Positions 34,031-42,973 of a stretch of DNA of 64,000 nt are shown here, piece by piece (the first letter of the stretch is position 1; each line of letters starts with the position of its first letter). The position numbers and the translations under genes were made by a program. This DNA is from an uncultured Acidimicrobiia bacterium (GTDB lineage Bacteria > Actinomycetota > Acidimicrobiia > Spongiisociales > Spongiisociaceae). The notes below the pieces were generated by a model. That model had not been told where the DNA came from, made no database searches, and was given only the letters and a program-made list of their open reading frames with translations. The stretch covers positions 1,359,724-1,423,723 of the forward strand of contig OY282370.1 in assembly GCA_958295745.1 (NCBI GenBank), in the 5' to 3' direction.

Positions 34031-34479
34031 CCCTCCCGGCCACCACCCGCCGCCGGGTCCGCCGGATCCTGCGCAAGTTCGACCCTTGGACGGTTCTGAA
34101 GACGGCGTTCGTGCTGTCCGCTCTGGCCGCGCTCGGGCTGGTGCTGCTGTCCGTGGTCTTCTGGGCGGTGGTCAGCCGGCTGGGGCTGGCCGAGGCGCTG
34201 AACTCCGCCGCCCAGCGGGTGGCGCTCATCCAACCGGAGGATTCGCTGTTCAGGACCGGCGGGGAATACCTGCGGGGCATGGTGTTGCTGGCGGGCAGCT
34301 GGATGATGGGGGTTACGGCGTTCGTCACGGTGGGCGCCGTTGTATACAACCTGATAGCCGAGCTGGCCGGCGGGATAGAGTTCACGGTGTTCGAGGAGGT
34401 CCCGGTGGGGGGTCCGTCCGATTTCGGGAACTCCGACTTCGGCGGCAACGGGGCGGCGGCGGTCCCGGGAGGCCCGTGA
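34027..34479 (+). CDS. DUF3566 membrane protein, copy 1
   Basis: A 150-residue protein with the actinobacterial DUF3566 pattern: a basic N-terminus (RRRVRRILRKFDPWTVLK), a membrane helix at about 27-50, an extracytoplasmic loop and a second helix at about 88-112 followed by YNLIAELAGGIEFTVFEE. The GTG start overlaps the gyrA stop (GTGA). The orthologue in mycobacteria (Rv0007) has the same neighbour. Function unknown. Probably a membrane-associated partner expressed with gyrase. Confidence 0.85.
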   Translation: MTLPATTRRRVRRILRKFDPWTVLKTAFVLSALAALGLVLLSVVFWAVVSRLGLAEALNSAAQRVALIQPEDSLFRTGGEYLRGMVLLAGSWMMGVTAFVTVGAVVYNLIAELAGGIEFTVFEEVPVGGPSDFGNSDFGGNGAAAVPGGP

Positions 34480-34916
34480 TGGCCAACGTGCGGCGGGTGC
34501 GGAGGGTGATCCGCAAATTCGACCCATGGACCGTTTTCAAGGTGTCCATCCTGGTGCATCTGGTGTTCGCGCTGGCGTCCCTGATCGGCCTGCTGATCCT
34601 CTGGTCGCTGCTGGTGAGGGTGGGCATCCCGGATGCGCTGGACAGGTTCCTGGCCCTGATCAGCCTCATCGACGAGGACACGGTGTTCTTCGACAACGGC
34701 GGCCGGTTCATCAGGGTGGCCGTGTTCTTCTCGGTTGCCTTCGGGATTGCGATGACGCTGCTCACCACCCTGGCGGCCGTGTTCTACAACCTGGCCTCGG
34801 ATGTGGTGGGGGGCGTGGAGGTGGTCATGCTGGAGGAGACCTTGCGGGTGCCGGCCCCGGCGGCGGCGGAGACGGATCCCTTGGGCAAGACGGGTTCCTC
34901 GGCGGGTCGGGCATAA
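34479..34916 (+). CDS. DUF3566 membrane protein, copy 2
   Basis: A 145-residue paralogue of the preceding gene, sharing RRVIRKFDPWTVFKVS, two membrane helices (about 21-45 and 85-110) and YNLASDVVGGVEVVMLEE. The ATG overlaps the TGA of copy 1, so the pair is a coupled tandem duplication. The two copies have diverged strongly in the loop, which suggests an old duplication, possibly forming a heterodimer. Confidence 0.85.
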   Translation: MANVRRVRRVIRKFDPWTVFKVSILVHLVFALASLIGLLILWSLLVRVGIPDALDRFLALISLIDEDTVFFDNGGRFIRVAVFFSVAFGIAMTLLTTLAAVFYNLASDVVGGVEVVMLEETLRVPAPAAAETDPLGKTGSSAGRA

Positions 34917-34929
34917 CGGACCGGGCGGT

Positions 34930-36960
34930 ATGACCGACGTATCCGTCGACCACGGGAAGGCCGTCCCCTTGCTCGAGATCGAGGACCTCAGGGTCCGGTT
35001 CGAGCTGCCGACCGAGGTGGTCCATGCGGTGGGCGGGATCAGCCTGGAAGTGGCGCCCAGCGAGATATTCGCCCTGGTAGGTGAGTCCGGTTCAGGCAAG
35101 AGCGTCTCGATGCTCTCGGTAATGGGATTGCTTCCCTCCCCTCCGGCCGCGGTGTCGGGATCGATCCGGTTCGAAGGCCGGGAAGTATCGGGCATGTCCG
35201 GGCGGGAGCTGAACCGATTGCGGGGCCGGGAGGCGGCCATGGTGTTCCAGGAACCGATGTCGTCGCTCAACCCGGTGCATCGGATCGGCCGCCAGATCGG
35301 CGAGAGCCTTCGCATACACCGGGGCGTCACCCGCTCCGAAGCCCGCAGGAGGGCCGTCTATCTCCTGGACCGGGTGGGCATTCCCGCGGCCGCCTCACGG
35401 GTGGACGACTATCCGCACGAGTTCTCGGGCGGTATGCGGCAGCGCGCCATGATCGCAATGGCATTGGCCTGCGACCCCAAACTGCTGATCGCTGACGAAC
35501 CGACCACGGCCTTGGACGTAACGGTCCAGGCCCAGATCATCGATCTGGTGCGGGAGCTCCAGGCCGAATACCGGCTGGCAGTGGTCTGGATCACGCACGA
35601 CCTCGGGGTGGTGGCCGAGATCGCCGATCGGGTGGCGGTCATGTACGCGGGGCGGATACTCGAGACCGGCCCGGCCTCCGAGATCTACGGAGCGACCCGT
35701 CATCCCTACACATCGGGCCTGCTCCGGTCGATACCCAGGCTCGACCGTCAGGTGACCTCCCGGCTGGCGGAGATACCGGGCGCCCCGCTCAAGGTCTCAC
35801 AGGAGCTCCGCGGATGCCCCTTCCACCAGCGCTGTCCGCTGGGGCAGGACGACTGCGGGGACGCCCTGCCCGAGCTCGAAGCGGCGGGGGCGCCTGCCCA
35901 CCGCTCGGCCTGCGTCCACCGGGACCAGATGGGTCCGTCCATCGAGCTCTGGCCCGCCGGGGCGGCGGGGGAGCCGCGTACCTACGGGGACGGCAGGCGG
36001 GAGGTGGTCGTGTCTGTCCGCCGCCTCGAGGTGCATTTTCCCGCAGTGCGGGGGTCGGCCCGATCCCGGCGCCGGGTGGTGCGGGCCGTGGACGGGGTGG
36101 ATCTGGAGATCGAACGGGGGCGCACCCTCGGCCTGGTGGGGGAGAGCGGCTGCGGCAAGACCACCCTGGGCCGCGCCCTAGCGGCGCTGGTCCGCCCGGT
36201 CTCCGGTTCCATACAGATCACCGGCCGTCCGATCGACTACCGGAGCGGCCGGCGGCGGGTGGTGCAGATGATCTTCCAGGATCCGTTCTCGGCCATGAAT
36301 CCCGGAATGAGGGTGGGCGACATAATCGGCGAGCCTCTCAGGATCCACCGCCTGGCTTCGAAGCCCCGGATCCAAGAACGGGTGCTCGACCTCTTGGAGC
36401 AGGTGGGCCTGCCGCCCGGCGCCCACGGCCGGTACCCGCACGAGTTCAGCGGGGGCCAACGGCAGCGGATCGCGGTGGCCCGCGCCTTGGCCGCCGATCC
36501 CGAAGTGGTCGTGTGCGACGAACCGGTTTCCTCCCTCGATGTCTCGGTTCAGGCCCAGGTCGTGAACCTCTTGGCCGACCTGCAAGCCGGCAACGGCATG
36601 GCGCTCCTGTTCATCGCCCACGACCTGGCCGTGGTTCGGCATATATCGCACGAGGTGGCGGTCATGTACCTCGGTGAGATCGTGGAGCGGGCCGGGCGCG
36701 ACCGGCTGTACGGGTCTCCTCTGCATCCGTACACCAAGGCCCTCCTCGAAGCGGTGCCCGCCCCCTCTCCCGCCGTCGGACCCGACCGGAACCGGATCCG
36801 GCTGACGGGGGATCTACCCAGTCCGGCCGACCCGCCGCCGGGGTGCCGTTTCCACACCCGCTGTCCGGTGGCGGTCGAAGGGTTGTGCTCCATCCGCAAG
36901 CCCGAGCTGGAGGAAGTCCGGCCCGGCCACTGGGTTTCCTGCCATCTGGTGAGCCGTTAG
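34930..36960 (+). CDS. Oligopeptide ABC transporter, two ATPase domains fused
   Basis: A 676-residue protein with two complete ATP-binding domains of the DppD and DppF type. Domain 1 has Walker A GESGSGKS at 51-58, signature [14 protein letters not shown] and Walker [13 protein letters not shown]. Its C-terminal oligopeptide extension carries a [14 protein letters not shown] cysteine cluster. Domain 2 has [11 protein letters not shown] at about 404, signature [25 protein letters not shown] and a final [15 protein letters not shown]. The two cysteine clusters fit the Fe-S or metal site found in DppD/DppF. It is the first gene of a four-gene transporter operon. Confidence 0.93.
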   Translation: MTDVSVDHGKAVPLLEIEDLRVRFELPTEVVHAVGGISLEVAPSEIFALVGESGSGKSVSMLSVMGLLPSPPAAVSGSIRFEGREVSGMSGRELNRLRGREAAMVFQEPMSSLNPVHRIGRQIGESLRIHRGVTRSEARRRAVYLLDRVGIPAAASRVDDYPHEFSGGMRQRAMIAMALACDPKLLIADEPTTALDVTVQAQIIDLVRELQAEYRLAVVWITHDLGVVAEIADRVAVMYAGRILETGPASEIYGATRHPYTSGLLRSIPRLDRQVTSRLAEIPGAPLKVSQELRGCPFHQRCPLGQDDCGDALPELEAAGAPAHRSACVHRDQMGPSIELWPAGAAGEPRTYGDGRREVVVSVRRLEVHFPAVRGSARSRRRVVRAVDGVDLEIERGRTLGLVGESGCGKTTLGRALAALVRPVSGSIQITGRPIDYRSGRRRVVQMIFQDPFSAMNPGMRVGDIIGEPLRIHRLASKPRIQERVLDLLEQVGLPPGAHGRYPHEFSGGQRQRIAVARALAADPEVVVCDEPVSSLDVSVQAQVVNLLADLQAGNGMALLFIAHDLAVVRHISHEVAVMYLGEIVERAGRDRLYGSPLHPYTKALLEAVPAPSPAVGPDRNRIRLTGDLPSPADPPPGCRFHTRCPVAVEGLCSIRKPELEEVRPGHWVSCHLVSR

Positions 36961-36969
36961 CAAGGGTTT

Positions 36970-37002
36970 TCTCGAAACGAGATGCCTTCGCGGTCGCGAA
37001 GG
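36970..37002. promoter_or_regulatory. Two adjacent hairpins between ATPase and binding-protein genes
   Basis: TCTCG-AAA-CGAGA (36970-36982) is followed by CCTTCGCG-GT-CGCGAAGG (36985-37002), a perfect 8-bp stem. They lie between the ATPase stop and the binding-protein start. They may stabilise the 3' part of the message so the binding protein is made in excess, or act as partial terminators. Confidence 0.45.
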
Positions 37003-37037
37003 GGTACGATCTAGCCGTCAGGGAGAAAGGTCAGACC

Positions 37038-38798
37038 GTGAAAAGTACCGTACACGCCAGGAAGGCTCTCATCCTGGCCGCTTTCGCGCTGGTGATGGCG
37101 GCCTGTGGAGGAGACGGCGCCGAAACCACCACCACCCGGGCGGCCACCACGACGGCCGCCCAATCTGCGGATACCGCCCCCGCCGCCGAAGAAGCGGCGC
37201 CGGAGGGCGGCGCCGAAACCACCGTCGCGGCCTCCGAACCGGAACCGGCGCCCCCGCCGGCCGAGCCCGTAACCGTGCGGGCGGCGATCACCGGCGACGA
37301 GGGGACCTTGAATCCCTACACGTACATCAGCGGGTTCCCGGGATGGAATCTGTTGATGCTCCAATACGACTCGTTGTTGCAGCTCGACGCCGCCGGGCGG
37401 CCCCAGCCGTGGTTGGCCGAGAGCGTCACCGTCAACGACGAGCTCACCGAGTATTCGGTGAAGCTGGTGGAGGATGTCCGATGGCACGACGGACAGTTCC
37501 TGACAGCCGACGACGTGGCCTTCACCGTCGACTACTTCATCAACAACACACAGAGCCGGTTCGCCCGGGACCTGCGCGGAGTGGCGGAAGTGGTGATCAC
37601 CGATCCGTTCAACCTGACATTCGTGCTCGAAGCTCCCAACCCGGGCTTCGACCTAGTGGCGCTGGCCGACGTACCGATCATCCCGCGCCACATCTGGGAA
37701 CCGGTCACCAATCCCGAGGAGCACCAGTTCGAGAGCGCCGCCAACATCGGATCGGGTCCTTACAAACTGGTCGATTACGACGAGGGCCAGAGTTACCGTT
37801 TCGAGGCAAACTGGGATTACTTCCGCGGGACTCCTGCGGTCGACGAGCTGGTGGTGGTGGTGTTCGCCGACGACGCCGGAGCCCTGTCGGCCATCCGGTC
37901 GGGCGGGGTGGATGTGATCTTCGAGCGGATCAGCCCCGAGCAGATAACCCTGCTGGATGCCCAAGACCCGCTCGACATCTCCCAGGGGCCCGAGTTCAGC
38001 ACCCAGATGATCAACTTCGACGCCTCCCGGCGCCCCTTCGACGATGTGGTCGTCCGCCAAGCCATCGACCTGGCCATGGATCGAGAGGACATCGTGGACA
38101 CCGTGTACCTGGGGGCGGCCACGCCGGGGAGTCCGGGCTGGGTGCATCCGGGCCATCCCTCCTACAACCCGGAGGTGTTGGCCGTATACGATCCGAACTT
38201 GGCCAACTCCCTGCTCGACCAGGCCGGCTACACGGACGCCGACGGCGACGGCATCCGGGAGTTCGACGGACAGCCGATGTCCTTCGAGATAATCGCCAAC
38301 TCCAGCGACTCCCTGCGGCTGCGCATCGCCGAGCTGACCGTGGAGATGCTGGCGGAGATCGGGATCGAGGGCCGCGTGGCGGCGGTGGAGACCGCCACCT
38401 GGGAGAACGCCGTGTGGCCGGGCTTCGATGTCAACAATGGGCGCAATTACGAGATCGCCATGTGGGGATGGTCGGCGCCGGTGCAGGCCAACACCCTGCG
38501 GGTGCCCTCGCTGATACACAGCTCGCCTGGCATCGGGTCCCTGAACCTGACCGGGTTTGCCAACGCCCAGGTGGATTCCCTCTCCGAGGAGCTGCTGGTC
38601 GAACCCGACCCGGCCCGGCGGCTCGAGCTGCTGAGCCAGCTCCAGGAGCTGATCGCCGCCGACCTGCCGTTCGTGCTGCTGGCCTATCCCGACGGCGCCT
38701 ACGTGTACGACTCGAGCGTGTACGCGGACTGGGAGTTCATCGCCGGACAGGGGATCGTGAGCAAGCTTTCGCTGCTCCCGTCCTCCGCCCGTCCGTAG
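37038..38798 (+). CDS. Oligopeptide ABC transporter substrate-binding lipoprotein
   Basis: A 586-residue SBP family 5 lipoprotein. Signal peptide and lipobox VMAAC (Cys near residue 22) are followed by a long Thr/Ala/Glu linker, then the binding fold: DEGTLNPYTYISGF, SYKLVEDVRWHDGQFLTADDV in part (VRWHDGQFLTADDVAFTVDY), IGSGPYKLVDY and VRQAIDLAMDREDIV. The GTG start has GGGAGAAAGG upstream. The ligand could be a peptide, nickel chelate or sugar. Family 5 proteins cannot be resolved by eye. Confidence 0.92.
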   Translation: MKSTVHARKALILAAFALVMAACGGDGAETTTTRAATTTAAQSADTAPAAEEAAPEGGAETTVAASEPEPAPPPAEPVTVRAAITGDEGTLNPYTYISGFPGWNLLMLQYDSLLQLDAAGRPQPWLAESVTVNDELTEYSVKLVEDVRWHDGQFLTADDVAFTVDYFINNTQSRFARDLRGVAEVVITDPFNLTFVLEAPNPGFDLVALADVPIIPRHIWEPVTNPEEHQFESAANIGSGPYKLVDYDEGQSYRFEANWDYFRGTPAVDELVVVVFADDAGALSAIRSGGVDVIFERISPEQITLLDAQDPLDISQGPEFSTQMINFDASRRPFDDVVVRQAIDLAMDREDIVDTVYLGAATPGSPGWVHPGHPSYNPEVLAVYDPNLANSLLDQAGYTDADGDGIREFDGQPMSFEIIANSSDSLRLRIAELTVEMLAEIGIEGRVAAVETATWENAVWPGFDVNNGRNYEIAMWGWSAPVQANTLRVPSLIHSSPGIGSLNLTGFANAQVDSLSEELLVEPDPARRLELLSQLQELIAADLPFVLLAYPDGAYVYDSSVYADWEFIAGQGIVSKLSLLPSSARP

Positions 38799-38828
38799 GC
38801 GGGCCTTCCCCCGGGAACCCTCCGGCGC

Positions 38829-39803
38829 TTGAAGGGGCTCATCGACCTCCGGCGGCTCGGCCAGTACGCCGCGGCCGCGGCGGCGGCGGTGACGCTCAAC
38901 TTCCTTCTGCCCCGGTTGATGCCGGGCAATCCTCTGGTGCTGATCGCCGGGGTGGACGTGGGGTTGCTGACCCCCGAGCAGCGGGCCGAGATCATCGCCA
39001 GGGTGGGCCTCGACGCTCCGCTCTGGCAGCAGTACCTCCGCTACTGGGCCGATATCTTCACGGGCGACTTCGGATACTCGTTCCGGGCGAGCCGCCCGAT
39101 CGTCGACATGATTCGGGACCGGCTCCCCTGGACCCTGCTCATCACCGGACTGTCCCTGGCGATATCGGCTGTGGCGGGCGTGATCCTCGGAGCGGTCTCG
39201 GCTTGGCGGCGGGGTTCCAAGACCGACCTGGGGATGCTCTCCGGAATGATCGCGCTCGAGGCCCTGCCGCCCTTCTGGCTGGGGATGCTCTTCATCTCGA
39301 TCGTCTCCGTGCAGTGGGGCCTGCTCCCTTCGTTCGGGGCGGTTACCCCGGCCTCCGGCCTGGTGGGGTGGGAGCACATCGAGGACATACTTCGGCACGC
39401 CGTGCTGCCGGTGGCGACCCTCTCGATCCTTTCCGTACCGGGTGTCTACCTGACCATGCGCTACTCCATGCTGGAGACCTTGGGCGAGGATTACATCCGC
39501 ACCGCCCGGGCCAAAGGGGCCGGGGAGGGGCGGGTGTTGTTCGGCCATGTGGCCCGCAACGCCATATCCCCCGTGATCACCGTGCTGGCCATCCGCCTCG
39601 GGTTCGCCTTCGGCGGGACGGTGATAATCGAGACGGTGTTCTCCTACCCGGGCCTCGGGAGGCTGGTCTTCGAGGCGGTGTCGGGCCGCGACTATCCCGT
39701 GATGCAGGCCGCATTCCTCGTGTTCACCGTGGCGGTGCTGGCCGCCAACCTGGCCGCCGACCTGCTCTATCCGCTGGTCGATCCCAGGGCAAGGACATCG
39801 TGA
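38829..39803 (+). CDS. Oligopeptide ABC transporter permease (DppB type)
   Basis: A 324-residue permease with six predicted helices. Conserved pieces are LPRLMPGNPL near the N-terminus, YWADIFTGDFGYSF, the permease EAA loop EDYIRTARAKGAGEGRVL and IETVFSYPGLGRL. The start is a TTG at 38829. No better initiator keeps the first helix. It overlaps dppC-type permease by 4 bp. Confidence 0.92.
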   Translation: MKGLIDLRRLGQYAAAAAAAVTLNFLLPRLMPGNPLVLIAGVDVGLLTPEQRAEIIARVGLDAPLWQQYLRYWADIFTGDFGYSFRASRPIVDMIRDRLPWTLLITGLSLAISAVAGVILGAVSAWRRGSKTDLGMLSGMIALEALPPFWLGMLFISIVSVQWGLLPSFGAVTPASGLVGWEHIEDILRHAVLPVATLSILSVPGVYLTMRYSMLETLGEDYIRTARAKGAGEGRVLFGHVARNAISPVITVLAIRLGFAFGGTVIIETVFSYPGLGRLVFEAVSGRDYPVMQAAFLVFTVAVLAANLAADLLYPLVDPRARTS

Positions 39804-40660
39804 CCTCCAAGGCGGCGGCCGGGCGGGCCGGGCGGCGCAGGCGGCGGGGCCGGACCTCCGATGTGCTGGGGATATGCGGCGTGGTCACCGTGGGGCTGCT
39901 CCTCATCATGGCGGTATTCGCTCCCTGGCTGGCGCCCTACGACCCGAGCGAACGGGTGGGCCGCCCTTTCCAGCCGCCCGGCCGCGAGCACCTGCTCGGC
40001 ACCAACGACGTGGGGCAGGACCTCCTCTCGGAGATGATCTACGGGTCGAGAGTGTCGCTGGTGGTGGGGATCGCGGCGGCTGCGGCCGCGCTGTTGATCG
40101 GCACCGCGGTCGGCGTCCTAGCCGGCTACTACCCCCGGCGGCTGGGCGCCTTCCTGATGCGCGGGGTGGACGTGGTGCTCATCCTGCCCTTCCTGCCCCT
40201 GCTGATCGTGCTGGCCGCCTACCTGGGGCGCAGCCTCCTGAACACCACCCTGGTCATCGGGGCGCTGATCTGGGCGGGCCCGGCGCGCATCATCCGCTCA
40301 CAGGTGCTCTCCCTGCGTTCCCGCGAGTACGTGCTGGCCGCCCGTTCCATGGGGGCGCCGGATCGCTGGACCATCTTCCGGCATGTGGTTCCGAGGACCG
40401 CCCTGCTGGCCACCGGTTCTTTCGTCCGGGCGGTGGCGGGGGCGATCCTTCTGGAAGCCTCGCTCAGCTTCCTCGGTCTGGGCGACCCCATCCAGAAGAG
40501 CTGGGGGTCTGTCCTGTTCTGGGCCCAGGCGCGGGGCGCCTTCCTGACCCCGGCCTGGAAATGGTGGGTGCTTCCCCCCGGCCTGCTGATCATGGCGGCC
40601 TCGCTCGGGTTCGCGCTCATAGCCTTCTCCCTCGAGGAGCGCATCAACCCGCGCCTTTGA
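39800..40660 (+). CDS. Oligopeptide ABC transporter permease (DppC type)
   Basis: A 286-residue second permease. The N-terminus is basic, the typical HLLGTNDVGQDLLSEMIYGSR and the EAA loop REYVLAARSMGAPDRWTIF are present, and LGDPIQKSWGSVL is near the end. It starts with GTG inside the previous stop codon. It closes the transporter operon and is convergent with the next minus-strand gene. Confidence 0.93.
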   Translation: MTSKAAAGRAGRRRRRGRTSDVLGICGVVTVGLLLIMAVFAPWLAPYDPSERVGRPFQPPGREHLLGTNDVGQDLLSEMIYGSRVSLVVGIAAAAAALLIGTAVGVLAGYYPRRLGAFLMRGVDVVLILPFLPLLIVLAAYLGRSLLNTTLVIGALIWAGPARIIRSQVLSLRSREYVLAARSMGAPDRWTIFRHVVPRTALLATGSFVRAVAGAILLEASLSFLGLGDPIQKSWGSVLFWAQARGAFLTPAWKWWVLPPGLLIMAASLGFALIAFSLEERINPRL

Positions 40661-40696
40661 CCCGCGGTCTGCCCCCGGACGGGGCCCCGCCTCGTA

Positions 40697-40720
40697 AACC
40701 CCGATCGTTCCTGGCCGGGG
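40697..40720 (-). repeat. Dispersed repeat R1, copy 2
   Basis: On the minus strand CCCCGGCC followed by AGGAACGATCGGGGTT, 23 of 24 bases identical to the copy at 15558-15581. It lies in the 67-bp convergent gap between the permease and the next gene and could act as a bidirectional terminator element. Confidence 0.65.
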
Positions 40721-40727
40721 CGCGGGA

Positions 40728-41474
40728 TCAGCCGGGTACGAAGGCCGCCGCTTCCATCCCGGCCCGCTCGGCCAGCCGCATGAACAGCCCGCCCGGGTCT
40801 CCGGGGCCGTTGACCCCCGGCGGGTAGGCGCCCCGCGCCGCGGCCAGGGCGGCGGCCGCCATACACACCGCGTCGAGAAAGGCGTCGTCGTCGACGATGC
40901 CCCGCACCTGGCCGCCCTTCTCGCCGTTCCGCACCTGGAGGCGGACTGCCGCTCCCCGCCACTGGGACCGGTGGGGGGCGGCCAACCCGATCACCGACGG
41001 CCAGGGAAGGCGGTGCTCGGCCCGCCCGGCCCAGAGGGTCCCGACCGGTTCGGGGAAAGTGACCGGGATGCCCGCAGCCAGGGGGGCGCCGGGCACCGTC
41101 CAAGCCAGCCGAGTCTCCATGGGCGGGGCGTGTGAGGCGGCCATAGAGGCAGCAAGGGCGGCGGCCAGTCCCGATCCCGTCATCACCCCGGCGGTGATAG
41201 TTCCCCCCTCCGGCCGGCGCCCGGCGGGGAGGTCGGCGCCCGATACCACCGGAATCCGCTGCCGGACGGCTTGGTCCACGGCGGCCCGGGAAGCTGTGGA
41301 GACACTGTTCACCACCAGCGCATCCCACCCTTCCAGGCTCGAAACCGTGTGGACACTGCCGTCGCCGGGGTCTTCCACGAGCAGCCCGACCTCTACATCG
41401 GGTTCGTCCAGCAGGCACATCCGCACGCGGCGGCCGAGGTCGTCGTCCAGACGGAGGGCGATCCGGACGGTCAC
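40728..41474 (-). CDS. Unknown protein, dehydrogenase/DapB-like N-terminal fold possible
   Basis: A 248-residue protein starting with GTG (MTVRIALRLDDDLGRRV). The first part resembles a Rossmann-type region: VRIALRLDD, CLLDEPDVEVGLLVED, LEGWDALVVNSVST and RIPVVSGADLP are alternating strands and helices like those of dihydrodipicolinate reductase or saccharopine dehydrogenase-like proteins. No GxGxxG is present, so cofactor binding is doubtful. The C-terminal half (about 95-248) is unassigned. It is coupled by a GTGA overlap to the small membrane protein upstream. The longer frame to 41774 runs into the riboswitch region and was rejected. Confidence 0.65.
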   Translation of the reverse strand: MTVRIALRLDDDLGRRVRMCLLDEPDVEVGLLVEDPGDGSVHTVSSLEGWDALVVNSVSTASRAAVDQAVRQRIPVVSGADLPAGRRPEGGTITAGVMTGSGLAAALAASMAASHAPPMETRLAWTVPGAPLAAGIPVTFPEPVGTLWAGRAEHRLPWPSVIGLAAPHRSQWRGAAVRLQVRNGEKGGQVRGIVDDDAFLDAVCMAAAALAAARGAYPPGVNGPGDPGGLFMRLAERAGMEAAAFVPG

Positions 41475-41599
41475 GAAGAGGGAGGGGCCGGAACCCACCT
41501 TCCCGCCTCGGCGGGCGGTTTGGTGACGACGGGCCGCCTGAAGAACAGTACGACCGCCGCCGCGGCGATTCCCAAGGCGAGCAGGCTCCGAATCCTCAT
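41471..41599 (-). CDS. 42-residue membrane microprotein
   Basis: MRIRSLLALGIAAAAVVLFF followed by a basic RR and the tail PVVTKPPAEAGRW: one membrane helix and a short exposed tail. The stop overlaps the start of the next gene (GTGA), which is the main argument that it is real. The ribosome site is weak. Function unknown. It may anchor or regulate the downstream protein. Confidence 0.5.
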   Translation of the reverse strand: MRIRSLLALGIAAAAVVLFFRRPVVTKPPAEAGRWVPAPPSS

Positions 41600-41702
41600 A
41601 GTCGCCCAGTGTAGATGACTTTGCCCAGAGCACAGATACGGCTCGCCGCCGCCGGTTGCCGCCCCCCGCGCGGGTCGCCTCGGCGGGCGTGGTATAGTAG
41701 GC

Positions 41703-41880
41703 CCCGGCCCGGAGAGACAACCGGGCGCCGTGGGGATCAGCGAAATCCGGTTGGAGTCCGGTGCTGTCCCGCAACTGTCACGCCTCCCCTTCGGGAGGAC
41801 GAGCCAGGACGCCTGACCCGCGGTCACGCATCAGCTCTCGGAGGAAGGGTTGGTCGTGCAGGTTCCCTCCCCGGGAAAAC
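41703..41880 (+). ncRNA. Cobalamin riboswitch
   Basis: The conserved elements appear in the right order: CCGGTTGGAGTCCGGTGCTG preceded by AGCGAAA, then GTCCCGCAACTGT at 41766-41778, a CCTCCCCTTCGGGAGG hairpin, and the B12 box GAGCCAGGACGCCTG at 41801-41815. A further stretch down to about 41880 should include the expression platform. It precedes the corrinoid importer and cobO, which it should repress when adenosylcobalamin or a related cobalamin is abundant. Boundaries are approximate. Confidence 0.88.
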
Positions 41881-41920
41881 CGGCGATCTCTCTTCATCCT
41901 CCCGATCTAGGAGGATGTTT

Positions 41921-42973
41921 TTGCGAATAAAGCACCTGCTTCTATTGGTTGTCCTGTTGGCGTTCGGCGCCGCCTGCGGCAGCCAGGCCGAGGAAATAGC
42001 CCCGGCCGAAACCGTTCCGGCGGAAACTGCCCCGGCGACCGCGCAGTCGGCGCCGCCCACTACGGCGGCCGAGGTGTCGACTACCGAGGTGTCGACTACC
42101 GAGGTGTCGACTACCGGCGTGTCGACTACCGCCGCGGAGGGGGAGGATCCCGAATTTCCGGCCACGGTGAACGGGGTGGTCATACCGGAAAAACCGACCG
42201 CCATCGTGTCCATGTCGCCCACCGCCACGGAGGTGTTGTTCGCCATAGGGGCCGGGGGCCAGGTCATCGCGGTAGACGCGGCGTCCGACTACCCGCCGGA
42301 GGCGCCGGTCACCGACCTGAGCGGTTTCCAGCCCAACCTCGAGGCGGTCGCCTCCTACCGCCCGGACCTGGTGGTCATATCCTGGGATCCGGGAGAGGTG
42401 GAGGCCGGCCTCGGCGCCCTCGGTATTCCGGTGCTGATCCAAACGCCCGCCCAGAGCATCGAGGACGCCTATCTGCAGATGCTCCAGCTCGGCGACGCCG
42501 CCGGCCGCCGGACGGAAGCCGAAGAGCTGGTGTCGTCCATCCGGGAGGAGATCGAAGGTCTGGTCGGGGAGTACGGCGCCCCGGGATCGGGCCTGACCTA
42601 CTACCACGAGGTGGACGACACCCTCTTCTCGGCCGCCTCGAACACCTTCATCGGCAGCGTCTACGCCCTGTTCGGGTTGGAGAACATCGCCGACTCCGCC
42701 GACCCTCTCGGTTCCGGCTACCCGCAGCTCTCCGCCGAGTACATACTCGAGACGGATCCCCATCTGATCTTCTTCGGATGCGCCCTCTGGTGCGGGACGA
42801 CCGCCGAGAACATCGCGGAACGGCCGGGGTGGAGCACACTGCGGGCGGTTGCCGGCGGAGCGCTCGTCGAAGTAGACGACGACCTTTCCAGCCGCTGGGG
42901 TCCCCGGCTGATCGAGTTCGTCCGCTTGGTCGGTGAGGCCCTGGCCGCCCGCCCGCCGGCCGGAGAACAGTGA
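41921..42973 (+). CDS. btuF: Cobalamin ABC transporter substrate-binding lipoprotein (BtuF type)
   Basis: A 350-residue periplasmic-type binding lipoprotein with lipobox GAAC, a Thr/Glu linker, and the helical-backbone binding fold: PTAIVSMSPTATEVLFAIG, GGQVIAVDAASDYPPEA, LEAVASYRPDLVVIS and GWSTLRAVAGGALVEVDD. A 15-bp unit (GAGGTGTCGACTACC) repeats four times at 42071-42130 in the linker. The TTG at 41921 is 6 bases after AGGAGG. The ATG at 41915 is immediately after it, too close to work well. The riboswitch upstream indicates the ligand is B12 or another corrinoid. Confidence 0.9.
   Translation: MRIKHLLLLVVLLAFGAACGSQAEEIAPAETVPAETAPATAQSAPPTTAAEVSTTEVSTTEVSTTGVSTTAAEGEDPEFPATVNGVVIPEKPTAIVSMSPTATEVLFAIGAGGQVIAVDAASDYPPEAPVTDLSGFQPNLEAVASYRPDLVVISWDPGEVEAGLGALGIPVLIQTPAQSIEDAYLQMLQLGDAAGRRTEAEELVSSIREEIEGLVGEYGAPGSGLTYYHEVDDTLFSAASNTFIGSVYALFGLENIADSADPLGSGYPQLSAEYILETDPHLIFFGCALWCGTTAENIAERPGWSTLRAVAGGALVEVDDDLSSRWGPRLIEFVRLVGEALAARPPAGEQ

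Noticed and set aside
41475-41774. Longer start for the 248-residue unknown protein
   Set aside because: The extension has no domain-like sequence and runs opposite the cobalamin riboswitch. The GTG at 41474 couples to the microprotein stop.
42071-42130. Regular 15-base units looking like a short CRISPR array
   Set aside because: The units are directly adjacent without spacers and are in frame inside a lipoprotein linker. No cas genes are present anywhere in the window.
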